From SCTD01 sp963781675 (GTDB lineage Bacteria > Actinomycetota > Actinomycetes > Mycobacteriales > SCTD01), in contig CAWAGF010000002.1 of assembly GCA_963781675.1 (NCBI GenBank), forward strand, positions 62,001 through 126,000: a DNA stretch of 64,000 bases, written 5' to 3'. Position numbers and translations under genes: made by a program. The notes under the pieces were generated by a model. It did not search any database. It had not been told where the DNA came from and worked only from the letters and a program-made list of their open reading frames with translations. This document shows, piece after piece, positions 43,013 to 52,515 of this stretch (positions are counted from its first letter, which is position 1; each line of letters opens with the position of its first letter).

Positions 43013-44155
43013 TCAGACCGGCAGCAGCTTGGCGATGACCTCGTTCATGATCTCGTCGGTCCCGCCGCCGATGCGCAGGATCCGGCTGTCGCGGTAGTGC
43101 CGCTCCACCTCGCTGTCGCGCAGGTAGCCCGCGCCGCCGTGCAGCTGCACCGCTTCGTCGACGACGTGGTCGCAGGCCGCGCACGCGGTGTTCTTGGCCA
43201 TCGACACCTCCAGCACCGCTCCGCCCGTCTCGTGCCACGCCGCCATCGCCGCGCGCGTCGCCGTCCTGGCCACCCAGGCCTGCCGCGCCATCTCGGCGAC
43301 CCGGTGCCGCACGACCTGCCGGCTGGACAGCGGGCGGCCGAAGGTCTCGCGCTGCTTCACCCACTGGAGCGTGAGGTCCACGCAGCGCTGCGCTGTGGCG
43401 TAGGCCTGCACGGCGAGGCCGAGCCGCTCGGACTGGAACTGCTGCATGATCTGCACGAAGCCGGAACCCTCTGCGCCCACGAGGTTCTCGACCGGCACCC
43501 GCACGTCCGCGAAGCCCAGCTCCGCGGTGTCGCTGCAGAGCCAGCCCATCTTGTCCAGCCGCCGGTCGACGGTGAAGCCCGGCGTCCCGCGGTCGACGAC
43601 GAGCAGGCTGATCCCGCCGTGGCCCTCGCCGCCGGTGCGCACCGCGACCGTCACGAAGTCCGCCCGCACGCCGCTGGTGATGAAGGTCTTGCTCCCGTTG
43701 ACGACGTACGCGTCCCCGTCCCGGACCGCGCTGGTCCGCAGGCTCGCCACGTCCGAGCCGCCGCCGGGCTCCGTCACCGCGAGCGCGCCGATCTTCTCGC
43801 CGGCGAGCGTCGGGCGCACGTAGCGGTCGACCAGGTCCGGCGTGCCGCTGCGCGAGATGTGCGGCACCGCGATGCCGTGGGTGAACAGGCTGGCCACCAC
43901 CCCACCGGAGCCGCCGCCGAGCAGCACCTCCTCGGCCAGGATCGCCGAGTCGATCGCGTCGCCCCCGCCGCCGCCCTGCTCCTCCGGGAAGGAGACGCCG
44001 AGCAGGCCGGCCTCGGCGAACGTGCGGTGCAGGCTGCGCGGCAGCTCGCCGTCGCGCTCCCACCCGGCGACGTGCGGCGCGACCTCCTTGGCGACGACGC
44101 TCCTGGCGAGCGCGCGCAGGGCCAGCCGCTCCGGGGTGCTCCACGGGTCGGTCAC
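43013..44155 (-). CDS. Acyl-CoA dehydrogenase
   Basis: The 380-residue flavoenzyme has all three acyl-CoA dehydrogenase domains. The FAD/substrate motif is ALAVTEPGGGSDVASLRTSA. The middle strands contain NGSKTFITSG, and the C-terminal helices contain QLHGGAGYLRDSEVERHYRD. At the place of the MCAD catalytic Glu (YEGT) it reads IGGGT, as in the LCAD/IVD-like branch whose base sits elsewhere. The probable substrates are branched or longer acyl-CoA. Start is GTG 44155. It follows the TIGR03084-like gene on the same strand by 64 nt. Confidence 0.92.
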   Translation of the reverse strand: MTDPWSTPERLALRALARSVVAKEVAPHVAGWERDGELPRSLHRTFAEAGLLGVSFPEEQGGGGGDAIDSAILAEEVLLGGGSGGVVASLFTHGIAVPHISRSGTPDLVDRYVRPTLAGEKIGALAVTEPGGGSDVASLRTSAVRDGDAYVVNGSKTFITSGVRADFVTVAVRTGGEGHGGISLLVVDRGTPGFTVDRRLDKMGWLCSDTAELGFADVRVPVENLVGAEGSGFVQIMQQFQSERLGLAVQAYATAQRCVDLTLQWVKQRETFGRPLSSRQVVRHRVAEMARQAWVARTATRAAMAAWHETGGAVLEVSMAKNTACAACDHVVDEAVQLHGGAGYLRDSEVERHYRDSRILRIGGGTDEIMNEVIAKLLPV

Positions 44156-44219
44156 GGGGTCGCGCTCCTCGGGGTGCTGGGGTCGGTCGTCCCTGCCGGC
44201 GGCGGGGACCAGTGGGCGC

Positions 44220-44981
44220 TCACGCCTTCGCCCGGCCCGGTCCGGGCGGCCCGGCGAAGCACTGCGCGAGGCCCAGCCACTCGTCGGCCGCCGCGCCCTC
44301 GGCGCGCAGCGCGAGGTCGTCCCGGTGCCGGCGCTGCGTCACCAGCAGACAGAAGTCCACAGCCGGTCCGGTGACCCGCTGGTCCCCCTCGCCGAAGCTC
44401 CACGTGCTGCCGTCCGGCGCCGTCAGCTCGACGGCCACCGGGACGTCCGGCGGCGTGAGACCCCTGTTGACGTAGGCGAAGCCGCGCGTGCGCACGCCCA
44501 GGTGGCAGACGTGTCGCAGCCGCGCGGTCGGCGTCCGCTGCACGCCGAGGCCGTCCGCGACGTCCTGCCCGTGCGCCCAGTACTCCATCAGCCGGGCGGT
44601 CGCGAACGACGCCGGGCTCATGGGCGGGCCGTACCAGGGCACCTTCGTGCCCGCCGGCACGGTCGCGAAGGCCTGCACCATCGCGTCGAAGCCGTCCTGC
44701 CAGTCGGCCAGCAGCTGCCCGCGGGACAGCCCGCGGCGCGCGGTCAGCTGGCCGGTCAGGAAGCCCTCGATGTCCTTGGCCACCTCGGTCAGCCCGGCCA
44801 CGAACTCGTCCGGCCGGGTCGCCGCCTTGAGCGCCTCCACGTCGGTGCCGGCCAGGTGCGACAGCGCGTCCCGGACGTCCCAGCCCTCGGCGGGGGTGGG
44901 CGCGTCGAGGTCGGCGTCGGCGACGAGGGCTCGGAGGTCGGCCTGCTCCGCGCGCAGGTCGTCGAGCAGTGCGGTCAGCAT
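44220..44981 (-). CDS. TIGR03084-type DinB/maleylpyruvate-isomerase-like protein
   Basis: The 253-residue protein begins MLTALLDDLRAEQADLRALV and continues with TPAEGWDVRDALSHLAGTD and RLMEYWAHGQDVADGLG. The conserved Trp and His residues build a four-helix DinB-like metal site. It matches the actinobacterial TIGR03084 metal-binding family, seen next to acyl-CoA genes; its reaction is unknown. TAACGT ends 6 nt before the ATG, and this box is part of the operator-like 20-mer shared with the other dehydrogenase promoter. Confidence 0.85.
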   Translation of the reverse strand: MLTALLDDLRAEQADLRALVADADLDAPTPAEGWDVRDALSHLAGTDVEALKAATRPDEFVAGLTEVAKDIEGFLTGQLTARRGLSRGQLLADWQDGFDAMVQAFATVPAGTKVPWYGPPMSPASFATARLMEYWAHGQDVADGLGVQRTPTARLRHVCHLGVRTRGFAYVNRGLTPPDVPVAVELTAPDGSTWSFGEGDQRVTGPAVDFCLLVTQRRHRDDLALRAEGAAADEWLGLAQCFAGPPGPGRAKA

Positions 44982-44987
44982 GCGCAG

Positions 44988-45007
44988 ACGTTAACCGTCG
45001 CTCACAT
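44988..45007. promoter_or_regulatory. 20-bp TetR-type operator, copy at the TetR gene
   Basis: On the minus strand this reads ATGTGAGCGACGGTTAACGT. It differs from the site at 48026-48045 at two positions and contains the minus-strand TAACGT -10 box. It lies between the TIGR03084-like gene and the divergent TetR gene. Confidence 0.65.
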
Positions 45008-45027
45008 CTGCCCGCTAGCCTGTACCG

Positions 45028-45621
45028 GTGACGTCCGCCGCCGCTGCGCCTCCCCGCCGGGAGCAGCTGCTCGAGGCCGCGGCGCACCTGTTCGCCGACC
45101 GCGGCTTCCACGGCGTCGGCATCGACGACATCGGCGCCGCAGCGGGCATCAGCGGGCCGGGCGTCTACCGGCACTTCCGCTCGAAGGCCGCGCTGCTCGA
45201 GGCGCTGTGCGACCGCGCGATGACCCGCATGCTCGAGGGCGCGCGCGGGATCCCGGCGGCACACGACGACCCGCACGCCGCGCTCGAGGCGCTGGTCGAC
45301 CTGCACGTCGCCTTCGCCGTCCAGCAGCGCGCGCTCATCGGCGTCTGGGTGCGAGAGGCGCGCGCGCTCTCGGACGACGTGCGCCGGTCGCTGCGACGGC
45401 GGATGCGGCAGTACGAGCAGCCGTGGCACGCCGTCCTCGGCCGGCTGCGCGACGACCTCGACGCCGACGAGGTCGCCGTCGTGACCGGCGCGACGCTGAA
45501 CATGCTGAACGGCACGGCCTTCACCTCCGTCACCCTGGACGCCGCCCGGCTCGAGGTGCTGCTGCGGCGGATGGCGCTGTCGGCGCTGCTCAGCCGGCGG
45601 TCCCCCGCCCGCCGCTCCTGA
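45028..45621 (+). CDS. TetR-family transcriptional regulator
   Basis: The 197-residue protein has a clear N-terminal helix-turn-helix (REQLLEAAAHLFADRGFHGV; IDDIGAAAGISGPGVYRHF). Its C-terminal ligand domain resembles regulators of acyl-CoA genes. TAGCCT ends 6 nt before the GTG. The shared 20-bp motif occurs here and in the dehydrogenase/carboxylase divergent promoter 3 kb away, so this protein is the likely local regulator of the whole cluster, with an acyl-CoA as plausible ligand. Confidence 0.92.
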   Translation: MTSAAAAPPRREQLLEAAAHLFADRGFHGVGIDDIGAAAGISGPGVYRHFRSKAALLEALCDRAMTRMLEGARGIPAAHDDPHAALEALVDLHVAFAVQQRALIGVWVREARALSDDVRRSLRRRMRQYEQPWHAVLGRLRDDLDADEVAVVTGATLNMLNGTAFTSVTLDAARLEVLLRRMALSALLSRRSPARRS

Positions 45622-45712
45622 GCGGCGCCGACGCCTACGTCGCTGTCGACCCGCGTGTCGCTGCCCGGCGCCTCCGCGCGTCGCCCCGGACCGGCCCGCA
45701 GCGCCGGGCAGG

Positions 45713-46339
45713 ATGCGCGGCATGACCGCACGCCTGCTGCTCTGCCTGCTCCTGCTGACCGGCTGCTCTGCCGTCGGCAGCCCGAAGCCGGAGGGTCCGC
45801 TGTCCGGGAAGCGGCTCGTCGAGGCGCTGCGCGACGGTGGCTACGTCATCGTCATCCGGCACACCGCCACCGAGGAGGGCGGGGTCGACGACCCCGCCGC
45901 GACGGACGTGTGCGAGCCGCAGCGCGAGCTGACGGAGGAGGGCCGCCAGCAGGCGCGCGACCTCGGCAAGGCGGTCGCGGACCTCGACATCCCCGTCGAC
46001 CGGGTGCTCGCCAGCCCGTACTGCCGCACCCGCGAGACCGCCGAGCTGGCGTTCGGCAAGGACGAGGTGCGGACCGACGAGGCGCTGCTCCCGCTGCCCG
46101 GCGTCGGGCAGCCCGGCAACGACGAGGCGATCGCCGCGGCCGCCCGCCTCGTCGGGCAGGAGCCGGAGGACGGCAACACCGCGATCGTCACGCACATCTC
46201 GGTCATCGAGCCGGTGACGGGGGCGACTCCCGAGGAGGGCGGCGCGGCGGTGTTCGTGCCGGCGGGCGACGGCGAGTTCCGGATCGTCGCGGAGGTGCCG
46301 CCGGGCGGCTGGGCGAAGCTGCGCGAGCAGCTCGACTAG
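45713..46339 (+). CDS. Secreted histidine phosphatase-family lipoprotein
   Basis: The 208-residue protein has a lipoprotein signal (ARLLLCLLLLTGC, Cys near 18). A histidine-phosphatase fold follows (VIVIRHTATEEGG; LASPYCRTRETAELAF; GNTAIVTHIS). It should sit on the outside of the membrane. Either ATG 45713 or ATG 45722 could start it; the second gives the more usual signal length. It is convergent with the thioesterase gene, with overlapping stops. Confidence 0.85.
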   Translation: MRGMTARLLLCLLLLTGCSAVGSPKPEGPLSGKRLVEALRDGGYVIVIRHTATEEGGVDDPAATDVCEPQRELTEEGRQQARDLGKAVADLDIPVDRVLASPYCRTRETAELAFGKDEVRTDEALLPLPGVGQPGNDEAIAAAARLVGQEPEDGNTAIVTHISVIEPVTGATPEEGGAAVFVPAGDGEFRIVAEVPPGGWAKLREQLD

Positions 46340-46848
46340 AGCGCGACCGGCCCCTGGCCCTCGCCGCTCTCCAGCCCCTGCGCGAAGTGCGACAGCGGCA
46401 CGACGACGAACAGCCCCTTCGCACGGAAGACCGCGGTGCCGTCCGGTGCCGTCGCCTCGCACGAGCAGAAGATCTTGCGGCCGTCGCGCCGGTCGACGCG
46501 CCCGCGCACGGTGTAGCTCGTGCCGATCAGCACCGGGCGCAGGTAGTCGACCTCGAGCCGGCGGGTCACCCCCGGCTCCCGCACCAGGTAGAGCGCGTAG
46601 CCCAGCAGGTCGTCGACCAGGGCGGCCACGGTCCCGCCGTGCGCGATGCCGGGCGCGCCGCTGTGCTCGGTCCCGAACGCGTACTCGGCCACCACCTCGT
46701 CGTCGACCAGCCGCACCTCCAGGTGCAGGCCGGCCTCCGCCTCCGGCCCGCAGCCGAAGCAGGTCGGGTAGTGCGGCGGCAGCACGCCGGGCTTGCGGTC
46801 GACCTGACCCGCCTTGAGGCGCTGGACGTAGTCCTCGACGCCGCCCAT
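46336..46848 (-). CDS. PaaI-type hotdog thioesterase
   Basis: The 170-residue protein has the hotdog motif GIAHGGTVAALVDDLLGYAL. RRLEVDYLRPVLIGTSYTVRG and GRKIFCSCEATAPDG complete the domain. A CFGCG segment near the N-terminus (residues 30-34) is typical of actinobacterial members. It probably hydrolyses acyl-CoA intermediates of the adjoining catabolic cluster. Its ATG is the last of three repeated TGATG junctions at the end of the upstream dehydrogenase gene. Confidence 0.88.
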   Translation of the reverse strand: MGGVEDYVQRLKAGQVDRKPGVLPPHYPTCFGCGPEAEAGLHLEVRLVDDEVVAEYAFGTEHSGAPGIAHGGTVAALVDDLLGYALYLVREPGVTRRLEVDYLRPVLIGTSYTVRGRVDRRDGRKIFCSCEATAPDGTAVFRAKGLFVVVPLSHFAQGLESGEGQGPVAL

Positions 46849-46875
46849 CAGACGGCGCCCATCAGACGGCGCCCA

Positions 46876-46884
<9 letters not shown>
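46843..46884. repeat. 14-bp tandem repeat, three copies, triplicating a stop/start junction
   Basis: GCCCATCAGACGGC occurs three times head to tail; the last copy has one mismatch. On the minus strand each unit contains TGATG. The first TGA ends the dehydrogenase, the next two frames encode only MGAV before stopping, and the third ATG starts the thioesterase. Confidence 0.85.
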
Positions 46885-48018
<1,134 letters not shown>

Positions 48019-48025
48019 GGGCGTC

Positions 48026-48045
48026 ACGTTAGCCGTCGTTCACAT
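48026..48045. promoter_or_regulatory. 20-bp TetR-type operator, copy at the dehydrogenase/carboxylase promoter
   Basis: On the minus strand this reads ATGTGAACGACGGCTAACGT, nearly identical to the site at 44988-45007. It overlaps the dehydrogenase -10 box and lies 8 nt from the TAGGCT box of the carboxylase gene. Confidence 0.65.
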
Positions 48046-48065
48046 CGCCGGTCTAGGCTCCCGCC

Positions 48066-49661
48066 ATGCCTGTCCTGGCCGACGCGGTCGACCGCCGCCG
48101 CCCCGAGCACGACACCAACCGCGAGGCGATGCTCGCCCACCTCGCCGCCCTCGACGAGCAGCACGCGATCGTGCTCGCCGGCTCGGAGAGGTCAGTGGCC
48201 CGGCACCGCAAGCGCGGCAAGCTGCTGCCCCGCGAGCGCATCGAGCTGCTGGTCGACCGGGACGCGCCGTTCCTCGAGCTGTCACCGCTCGCAGCGTACG
48301 GCTCGAGCTTCCCCCTCGGCGCCAGCGTCGTCACCGGCATCGGCGTCGTCGAGGGCGTCGAGTGCATGCTCGTCGCGAACGACCCCACCGTGCGCGGCGG
48401 CGCCACCAACCCGGTCACGTCCAAGAAGGTCGGCCGGGCGATGGAGATCGCCCGCGAGAACCGGCTGCCGCTGGTCAACCTCGTCGAGTCCGGTGGCGCC
48501 GACCTGCCCACGCAGGCCGAGATCTTCATCCCCGGCGGCGCGATGTTCCGCAACCTCACGCAGTTCAGCGCCGCGGGGATCCCGACGATCGCGCTGGTCT
48601 TCGGCAACAGCACCGCGGGCGGTGCCTACGTGCCGGGCATGTGCGACCACGTCGTCATGGTGAAGGAGCGCGCGAAGGTCTTCCTCGGGGGGCCGCCGCT
48701 GGTGAAGATGGCCACCGGTGAGGACAGCGACGACGAGTCGCTCGGCGGCGCGGAGATGCACGCCCGCACCTCCGGTCTGGCCGACTACCTGGCGGTCGAC
48801 GAGCTGGACGCGCTGCGGCTCGGCCGGCAGGTCGTCCGCGGGCTCAGCTGGAAGAAGGCCGGCCCCGGCCCGTCCCGCCCGGCGGACCCGCCGCTGCACG
48901 ACGCGGAGGACCTGCTGGCCATCGCGTCCGCCGACCTGCGGGTGCCCTTCGACCCGCGCGACGTGCTGGCCCGCGTCGTCGACGGCTCGCGCTTCGACGA
49001 GTTCAAGCCGCTGTACGGCACCTCCCTCGTCACGGGCTGGGCGTCCCTCCACGGCTACCCGGTCGGGGTGCTGGCCAACGCGCGTGGCGTGCTCTTCAGC
49101 GAGGAGTCGGAGAAGGCGGCGCAGTTCATCCAGCTGGCCAACTCCGCCGACACCCCGCTGGTCTTCCTGCAGAACACCACCGGCTACATGGTCGGCAAGC
49201 AGTACGAGCAGAACGGCATCATCAAGGACGGCGCGAAGATGATCAACGCCGTCAGCAACAGCACCGTCCCGCACCTGACCGTCGTCCTCGGGGCCTCCTA
49301 CGGCGCGGGCCACTACGGCATGTGCGGCCGCGCCTACAACCCGCGCTTCCTGTTCTCCTGGCCCGGCGCCAAGTCCGCTGTCATGGGTCCGGCGCAGCTG
49401 GCCGGCGTGCTGTCGATCGTGTCCCGGCAGTCCGCGGAGTCCAAGGGCCTGCCGTACGACGAGGAGGCGGACAAGGCGATGCGCGAGCTGGTGGAGGCGC
49501 AGATCGAGGGCGAGTCGCTCGCGCTGGCCAACAGCGGCAGGGTCTACGACGACGGGATCCTCGACCCGCGCGACACCCGCGACGTGCTGGGGCTGTGCCT
49601 GTCCGTGGCGCACAACGCCCCGGTGCAGGGTGCCCGCGGCTACGGCGTGTGGAGGCACTGA
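48066..49661 (+). CDS. Acyl-CoA carboxylase beta subunit (methylcrotonyl-CoA carboxylase type)
   Basis: The 531-residue carboxyltransferase has the two crotonase-like halves. The motifs FGNSTAGGAYVPGMCDHVVM, VFLGGPPLVKMATGE and LGASYGAGHYGMCGRAYNP are nearest to methylcrotonyl- or geranyl-CoA carboxylases rather than propionyl-CoA carboxylases. With the biotin subunit it would carboxylate a branched unsaturated acyl-CoA, as in leucine or isoprenoid breakdown. TAGGCT ends 6 nt before the ATG. Its stop overlaps the alpha-subunit start (TGATG). Confidence 0.93.
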   Translation: MPVLADAVDRRRPEHDTNREAMLAHLAALDEQHAIVLAGSERSVARHRKRGKLLPRERIELLVDRDAPFLELSPLAAYGSSFPLGASVVTGIGVVEGVECMLVANDPTVRGGATNPVTSKKVGRAMEIARENRLPLVNLVESGGADLPTQAEIFIPGGAMFRNLTQFSAAGIPTIALVFGNSTAGGAYVPGMCDHVVMVKERAKVFLGGPPLVKMATGEDSDDESLGGAEMHARTSGLADYLAVDELDALRLGRQVVRGLSWKKAGPGPSRPADPPLHDAEDLLAIASADLRVPFDPRDVLARVVDGSRFDEFKPLYGTSLVTGWASLHGYPVGVLANARGVLFSEESEKAAQFIQLANSADTPLVFLQNTTGYMVGKQYEQNGIIKDGAKMINAVSNSTVPHLTVVLGASYGAGHYGMCGRAYNPRFLFSWPGAKSAVMGPAQLAGVLSIVSRQSAESKGLPYDEEADKAMRELVEAQIEGESLALANSGRVYDDGILDPRDTRDVLGLCLSVAHNAPVQGARGYGVWRH

Positions 49662-51644
49662 TGATCCGCAGCGTCCTGGTGGCGAACCGCGGCGAGATCG
49701 CCCGGCGCGTCTTCCGCACCTGCCGAGCCCTCGGCATCGACACGGTCGCCGTCTTCAGCGACGCCGACGCCGACGCGCCGTTCGTGCGCGAGGCCGACGC
49801 GGCCGTGCGCCTCCCCGGCAGCGCCCCCAAGGACACCTACCTGCGCGGCGACCTGGTCGTGGCCGCGGCGCTCGCGGCCGGCGCGGACGCCGTGCACCCC
49901 GGCTACGGCTTCCTGTCCGAGGACGCCGCCTTCGCGCAGGCGGTGCTCGACGCCGGGCTGGTCTGGATCGGGCCGCCCCCGTCGGCGATCGAGGCGATGG
50001 GCAGCAAGCTGGCCGCCAAGGCCCTGATGGCGGACGCCGGGGTGCCCTGCCTGCCCGGCGTGGACGCGACCGGCCTGTCCGACGCCGAGCTGGGCCGGGC
50101 GGCGGACGGGATCGGCTACCCGGTGCTGGTCAAGGCGAGCTCCGGCGGGGGCGGCCGCGGCATGCGGATCGTCGCCGCAGCAGGCGATCTCGCCGCGGCG
50201 GTGGACAGCGCCCAGCGCGAGGCGGCCTCGGCCTTCGGCGACGGGACCGTCTTCCTCGAGAAGTACGTGGAGCGGCCGCGCCACGTCGAGGTGCAGGTCA
50301 TGGCCGACGTGCACGGCACCTGCGTCGCACTGTTCGAGCGCGACTGCTCCGTGCAGCGCCGCCACCAGAAGGTCCTCGAGGAGGCGCCCTCCCCCGCCGT
50401 CGACGACGCGCTCCGCACGCGCCTGTGCGACGCGGCGGTCGCCGCCGCGCAGGCCGTCGGCTACACCGGCGCCGGCACGGTGGAGTTCGTCGTCGGGCAG
50501 GACGGCTCTCCCGCCTTCCTGGAGATGAACACCCGCCTGCAGGTCGAGCACCCCGTGACCGAGCTCGTCACCGGCCTCGACCTGGTGCGGCTGCAGCTCC
50601 TCGTCGCCGACGGCCTGCCGCTGCCGGACCTCAGCGACGTCCGGATGGACGGCCACGCGATCGAGGCGCGGCTCTACGCCGAGGACCCCGCGCGCGGCTT
50701 CCTCCCGGCCACCGGCACCCTGCACGCACGTCGACATCCCCTGCGGCCCAGGCGTCCGCGTCGACAGCGGCGTCGAGTCGGGATCGGTCGTCAGCCCGTT
50801 CTACGACGCCATGCTGGCCAAGGTGCTCGCCCACGGCGCCACCCGCACCGAGGCCTCCGCCCGGCTGGCTGCCGCCCTCGCCGGAGCGCGCCTGCACGGC
50901 GTCCGCACCAACCGGGACCTGCTGGTCCGCGTGCTGCGGTCCGAGGCGTGGCTGTCCGGCGACGTGGACACCTCCTTCCTGGAGCGGCACGACCTGACCG
51001 CCCTCGCCGCCCCACTTGCTGATGAGCAGGCCGTACGGCTGCACGCGGCGGCCGCCGCCCTGGCCGGTGCCGCTGCCCGGCGCGCCTCAGCCCCTGTCCT
51101 GGCCGGCCTGCCGTCCGGCTGGCGGAACCTGCCCAGCGCCCTGCAGCGCACGTCGTACGCGCTCGGCAAGCAGGAGCTGACCGTCGCGTACGCGCTGCGC
51201 CGCAGCGGCACCGTCGTCGAGGTGGACGGCGAGGCGCTGCCCGGCGTGCGGGTGTGGTCCGCGACCGCCGAGCAGGTCGACCTCGAGGTGGACGGGGTCC
51301 GCCGCCGGTACGACGTCCGCACGTCGGGCCTGGACTGCTGGGTGGACTCGACGCTCGGCGCGACCGCCTTCGTGGAGGCCGAGCGCTACCCGGAGCCCGG
51401 GTCCGGGCTCGCCGCCGGTGCTCTCACCGCACCGATGCCCGGCACCGTGGTGCGGGTGGACGTCGCGCCCGGCGCGGCCGTGACGGCCGGGCAGGTCCTC
51501 GTCGTGCTGGAGGCGATGAAGATGGAGCACGCCGTCCGGGCGGCTGCCGACGGCACCGTCGCGCAGGTCGGTGTCGAGGCCGGCCAGCAGGTCGACTCGG
51601 GCGCGCTGCTGGTCGTCGTCGAGGTCAGCGCCTCCTCCTCCTGA
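49661..51644 (+). pseudogene. Acyl-CoA carboxylase alpha subunit (biotin carboxylase + BCCP), frameshifted near 50725
   Basis: The first frame gives the biotin carboxylase: RSVLVANRGEIARRVFRTCR, the ATP loop KASSGGGGRGMRI and LEMNTRLQVEHPVTELVTG. It continues to FLPATGTLHA at about 50729. Family sequence resumes one frame over at VDIPCGPGVRVDSGVESGSV. It ends with a biotinyl domain whose attachment site is VLEAMKMEHAV, stopping at 51644. The joined protein would be about 660 residues. The span is 1 mod 3, so two bases lost or one gained between 50720 and 50731. The intact partner gene and intact biotin site suggest a sequencing error or a very recent lesion. Confidence 0.85.
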
Positions 51645-51665
51645 GCCGCCCCGTACGGTGGGGAG

Positions 51666-52037
51666 GTGAGCGGTTGGCGACGGTGCGACACGTGCCGCAA
51701 GGTGAGGCCGGCTGATGACTTCGACGGCGACGCGACGACCTGCCGCGCCTGCCTGACGGCGCCCGCTCCCGCGGCCCCGCGCAAGCGGGCACCGGTCACG
51801 ACCCGCGCGGGGGCACCCCGTCCGGCGGCAGCCCCGGTGGAGCGCGGGCCGCGCCTCGGCACGGTCGGCAGCGGTGACCTCGAGGTGCGCGAGCGGCGCG
51901 CCCGCCGGGCCGCCGCCGACGCCCTGGCCGAGCTGCACCCGGAGGAGTTCGCGCTGCTCCTGCGCGACGCGCGGGCCGCTGAGGGGCTGCGGCCGATGAG
52001 CCCCGGCACGACACCTCCCGCCCCCGAGGAGGCCTGA
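51666..52037 (+). CDS. Small zinc-ribbon-like protein
   Basis: The 123-residue protein begins SGWRRCDTCRKVRPADDFDG and has CDTC and CRAC pairs spaced for one zinc site. A Pro/Ala/Arg-rich linker follows, then a helical C-terminal part (RRARRAAADALAELHPEEFA). The family is unknown to me. TACGGT ends 6 nt before the GTG; the GGGGAG between is also a possible ribosome-binding site. It lies between the carboxylase gene and tRNA-Lys. Confidence 0.65.
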   Translation: MSGWRRCDTCRKVRPADDFDGDATTCRACLTAPAPAAPRKRAPVTTRAGAPRPAAAPVERGPRLGTVGSGDLEVRERRARRAAADALAELHPEEFALLLRDARAAEGLRPMSPGTTPPAPEEA

Positions 52038-52071
52038 GCGCGGACTGCTATCGTCTTCGCCTGCACGACCA

Positions 52072-52144
52072 GCGCCGCTAGCTCAATTGGCAGAGCAGCG
52101 GACTCTTAATCCGCGGGTTCGGGGTTCAAGTCCCTGGCGGCGCA
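52072..52144 (+). tRNA. tRNA-Lys (anticodon CTT)
   Basis: The cloverleaf has acceptor arms GCGCCGC and GCGGCGC and a D arm GCTC/GAGC. The anticodon arm GCGGA-CTCTTAA-TCCGC presents CTT. The T arm is CGGGG-TTCAAGT-CCCTG and the discriminator base is A. CCA is not encoded. Its 3' end is part of the island boundary repeat. Confidence 0.95.
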
Positions 52145-52148
52145 CCCG
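52110..52148. repeat. Island boundary repeat within tRNA-Lys (attL-like)
   Basis: This 39-nt segment, from the anticodon stem to 4 nt past the tRNA, matches 55328-55366 at 33 of 39 positions without gaps. The last 19 nt (GTCCCTGGCGGCGCACCCG) are identical. This is the usual form of a tRNA-targeted attachment site. Confidence 0.75.
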
Positions 52149-52152
52149 TGAC

Positions 52153-52184
52153 CTGCGGTTCTGCTCTGTTGAGCAGGGCCGCAG
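52153..52184 (+). terminator. Hairpin after tRNA-Lys
   Basis: CTGCGGTTCTGCTC and GAGCAGGGCCGCAG pair over 14 positions (two as G-U) around TGTT, 8 nt after the tRNA. It probably ends tRNA transcription. Between this and the next hairpin (about 290 nt) I see no gene. Confidence 0.6.
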
Positions 52185-52472
52185 AGTCGTCTTTGTTGAT
52201 CCAACCTCGCGGAACCTCTGCGCAGGCCCCGTCGAGACAGTGCCGCACGCCGGGTAAGCGGGTGTCGCGCCGTCGCATGCCTGCGCACAGTTCGCACGCC
52301 GAACGCCAGTGGTGGAGGCCCCCAGGTCGTAGGCGGCCCCCGAAGCGGCTTCTCGTCCGTACTGCCGTCACATCAGCCACGACCCGACCGGGCGGACCGG
52401 GCCGGAAGTAGCACCCTGCTGCGTGCGCGCGCTGCGGGATGAGTGGCTGAGCGTGCCCATGGACCGCGCGCA

Positions 52473-52508
52473 GCAGCGCCCCACAACGTGAAGGACGTGG
52501 GGCGCTGC
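52473..52508 (-). terminator. Hairpin terminator after the secreted protein gene
   Basis: GCAGCGCCCCAC (52473-52484) and GTGGGGCGCTGC (52497-52508) form a perfect 12-bp stem with a 12-nt loop, 8 nt beyond the stop of the minus-strand gene. Confidence 0.7.
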
Positions 52509-52515
52509 AGCTGGT

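Noticed and set aside
52149..52515. Open frames between tRNA-Lys and the secreted protein gene
   Set aside because: Short, without start signals or coherent protein features; the stretch holds two hairpins only.
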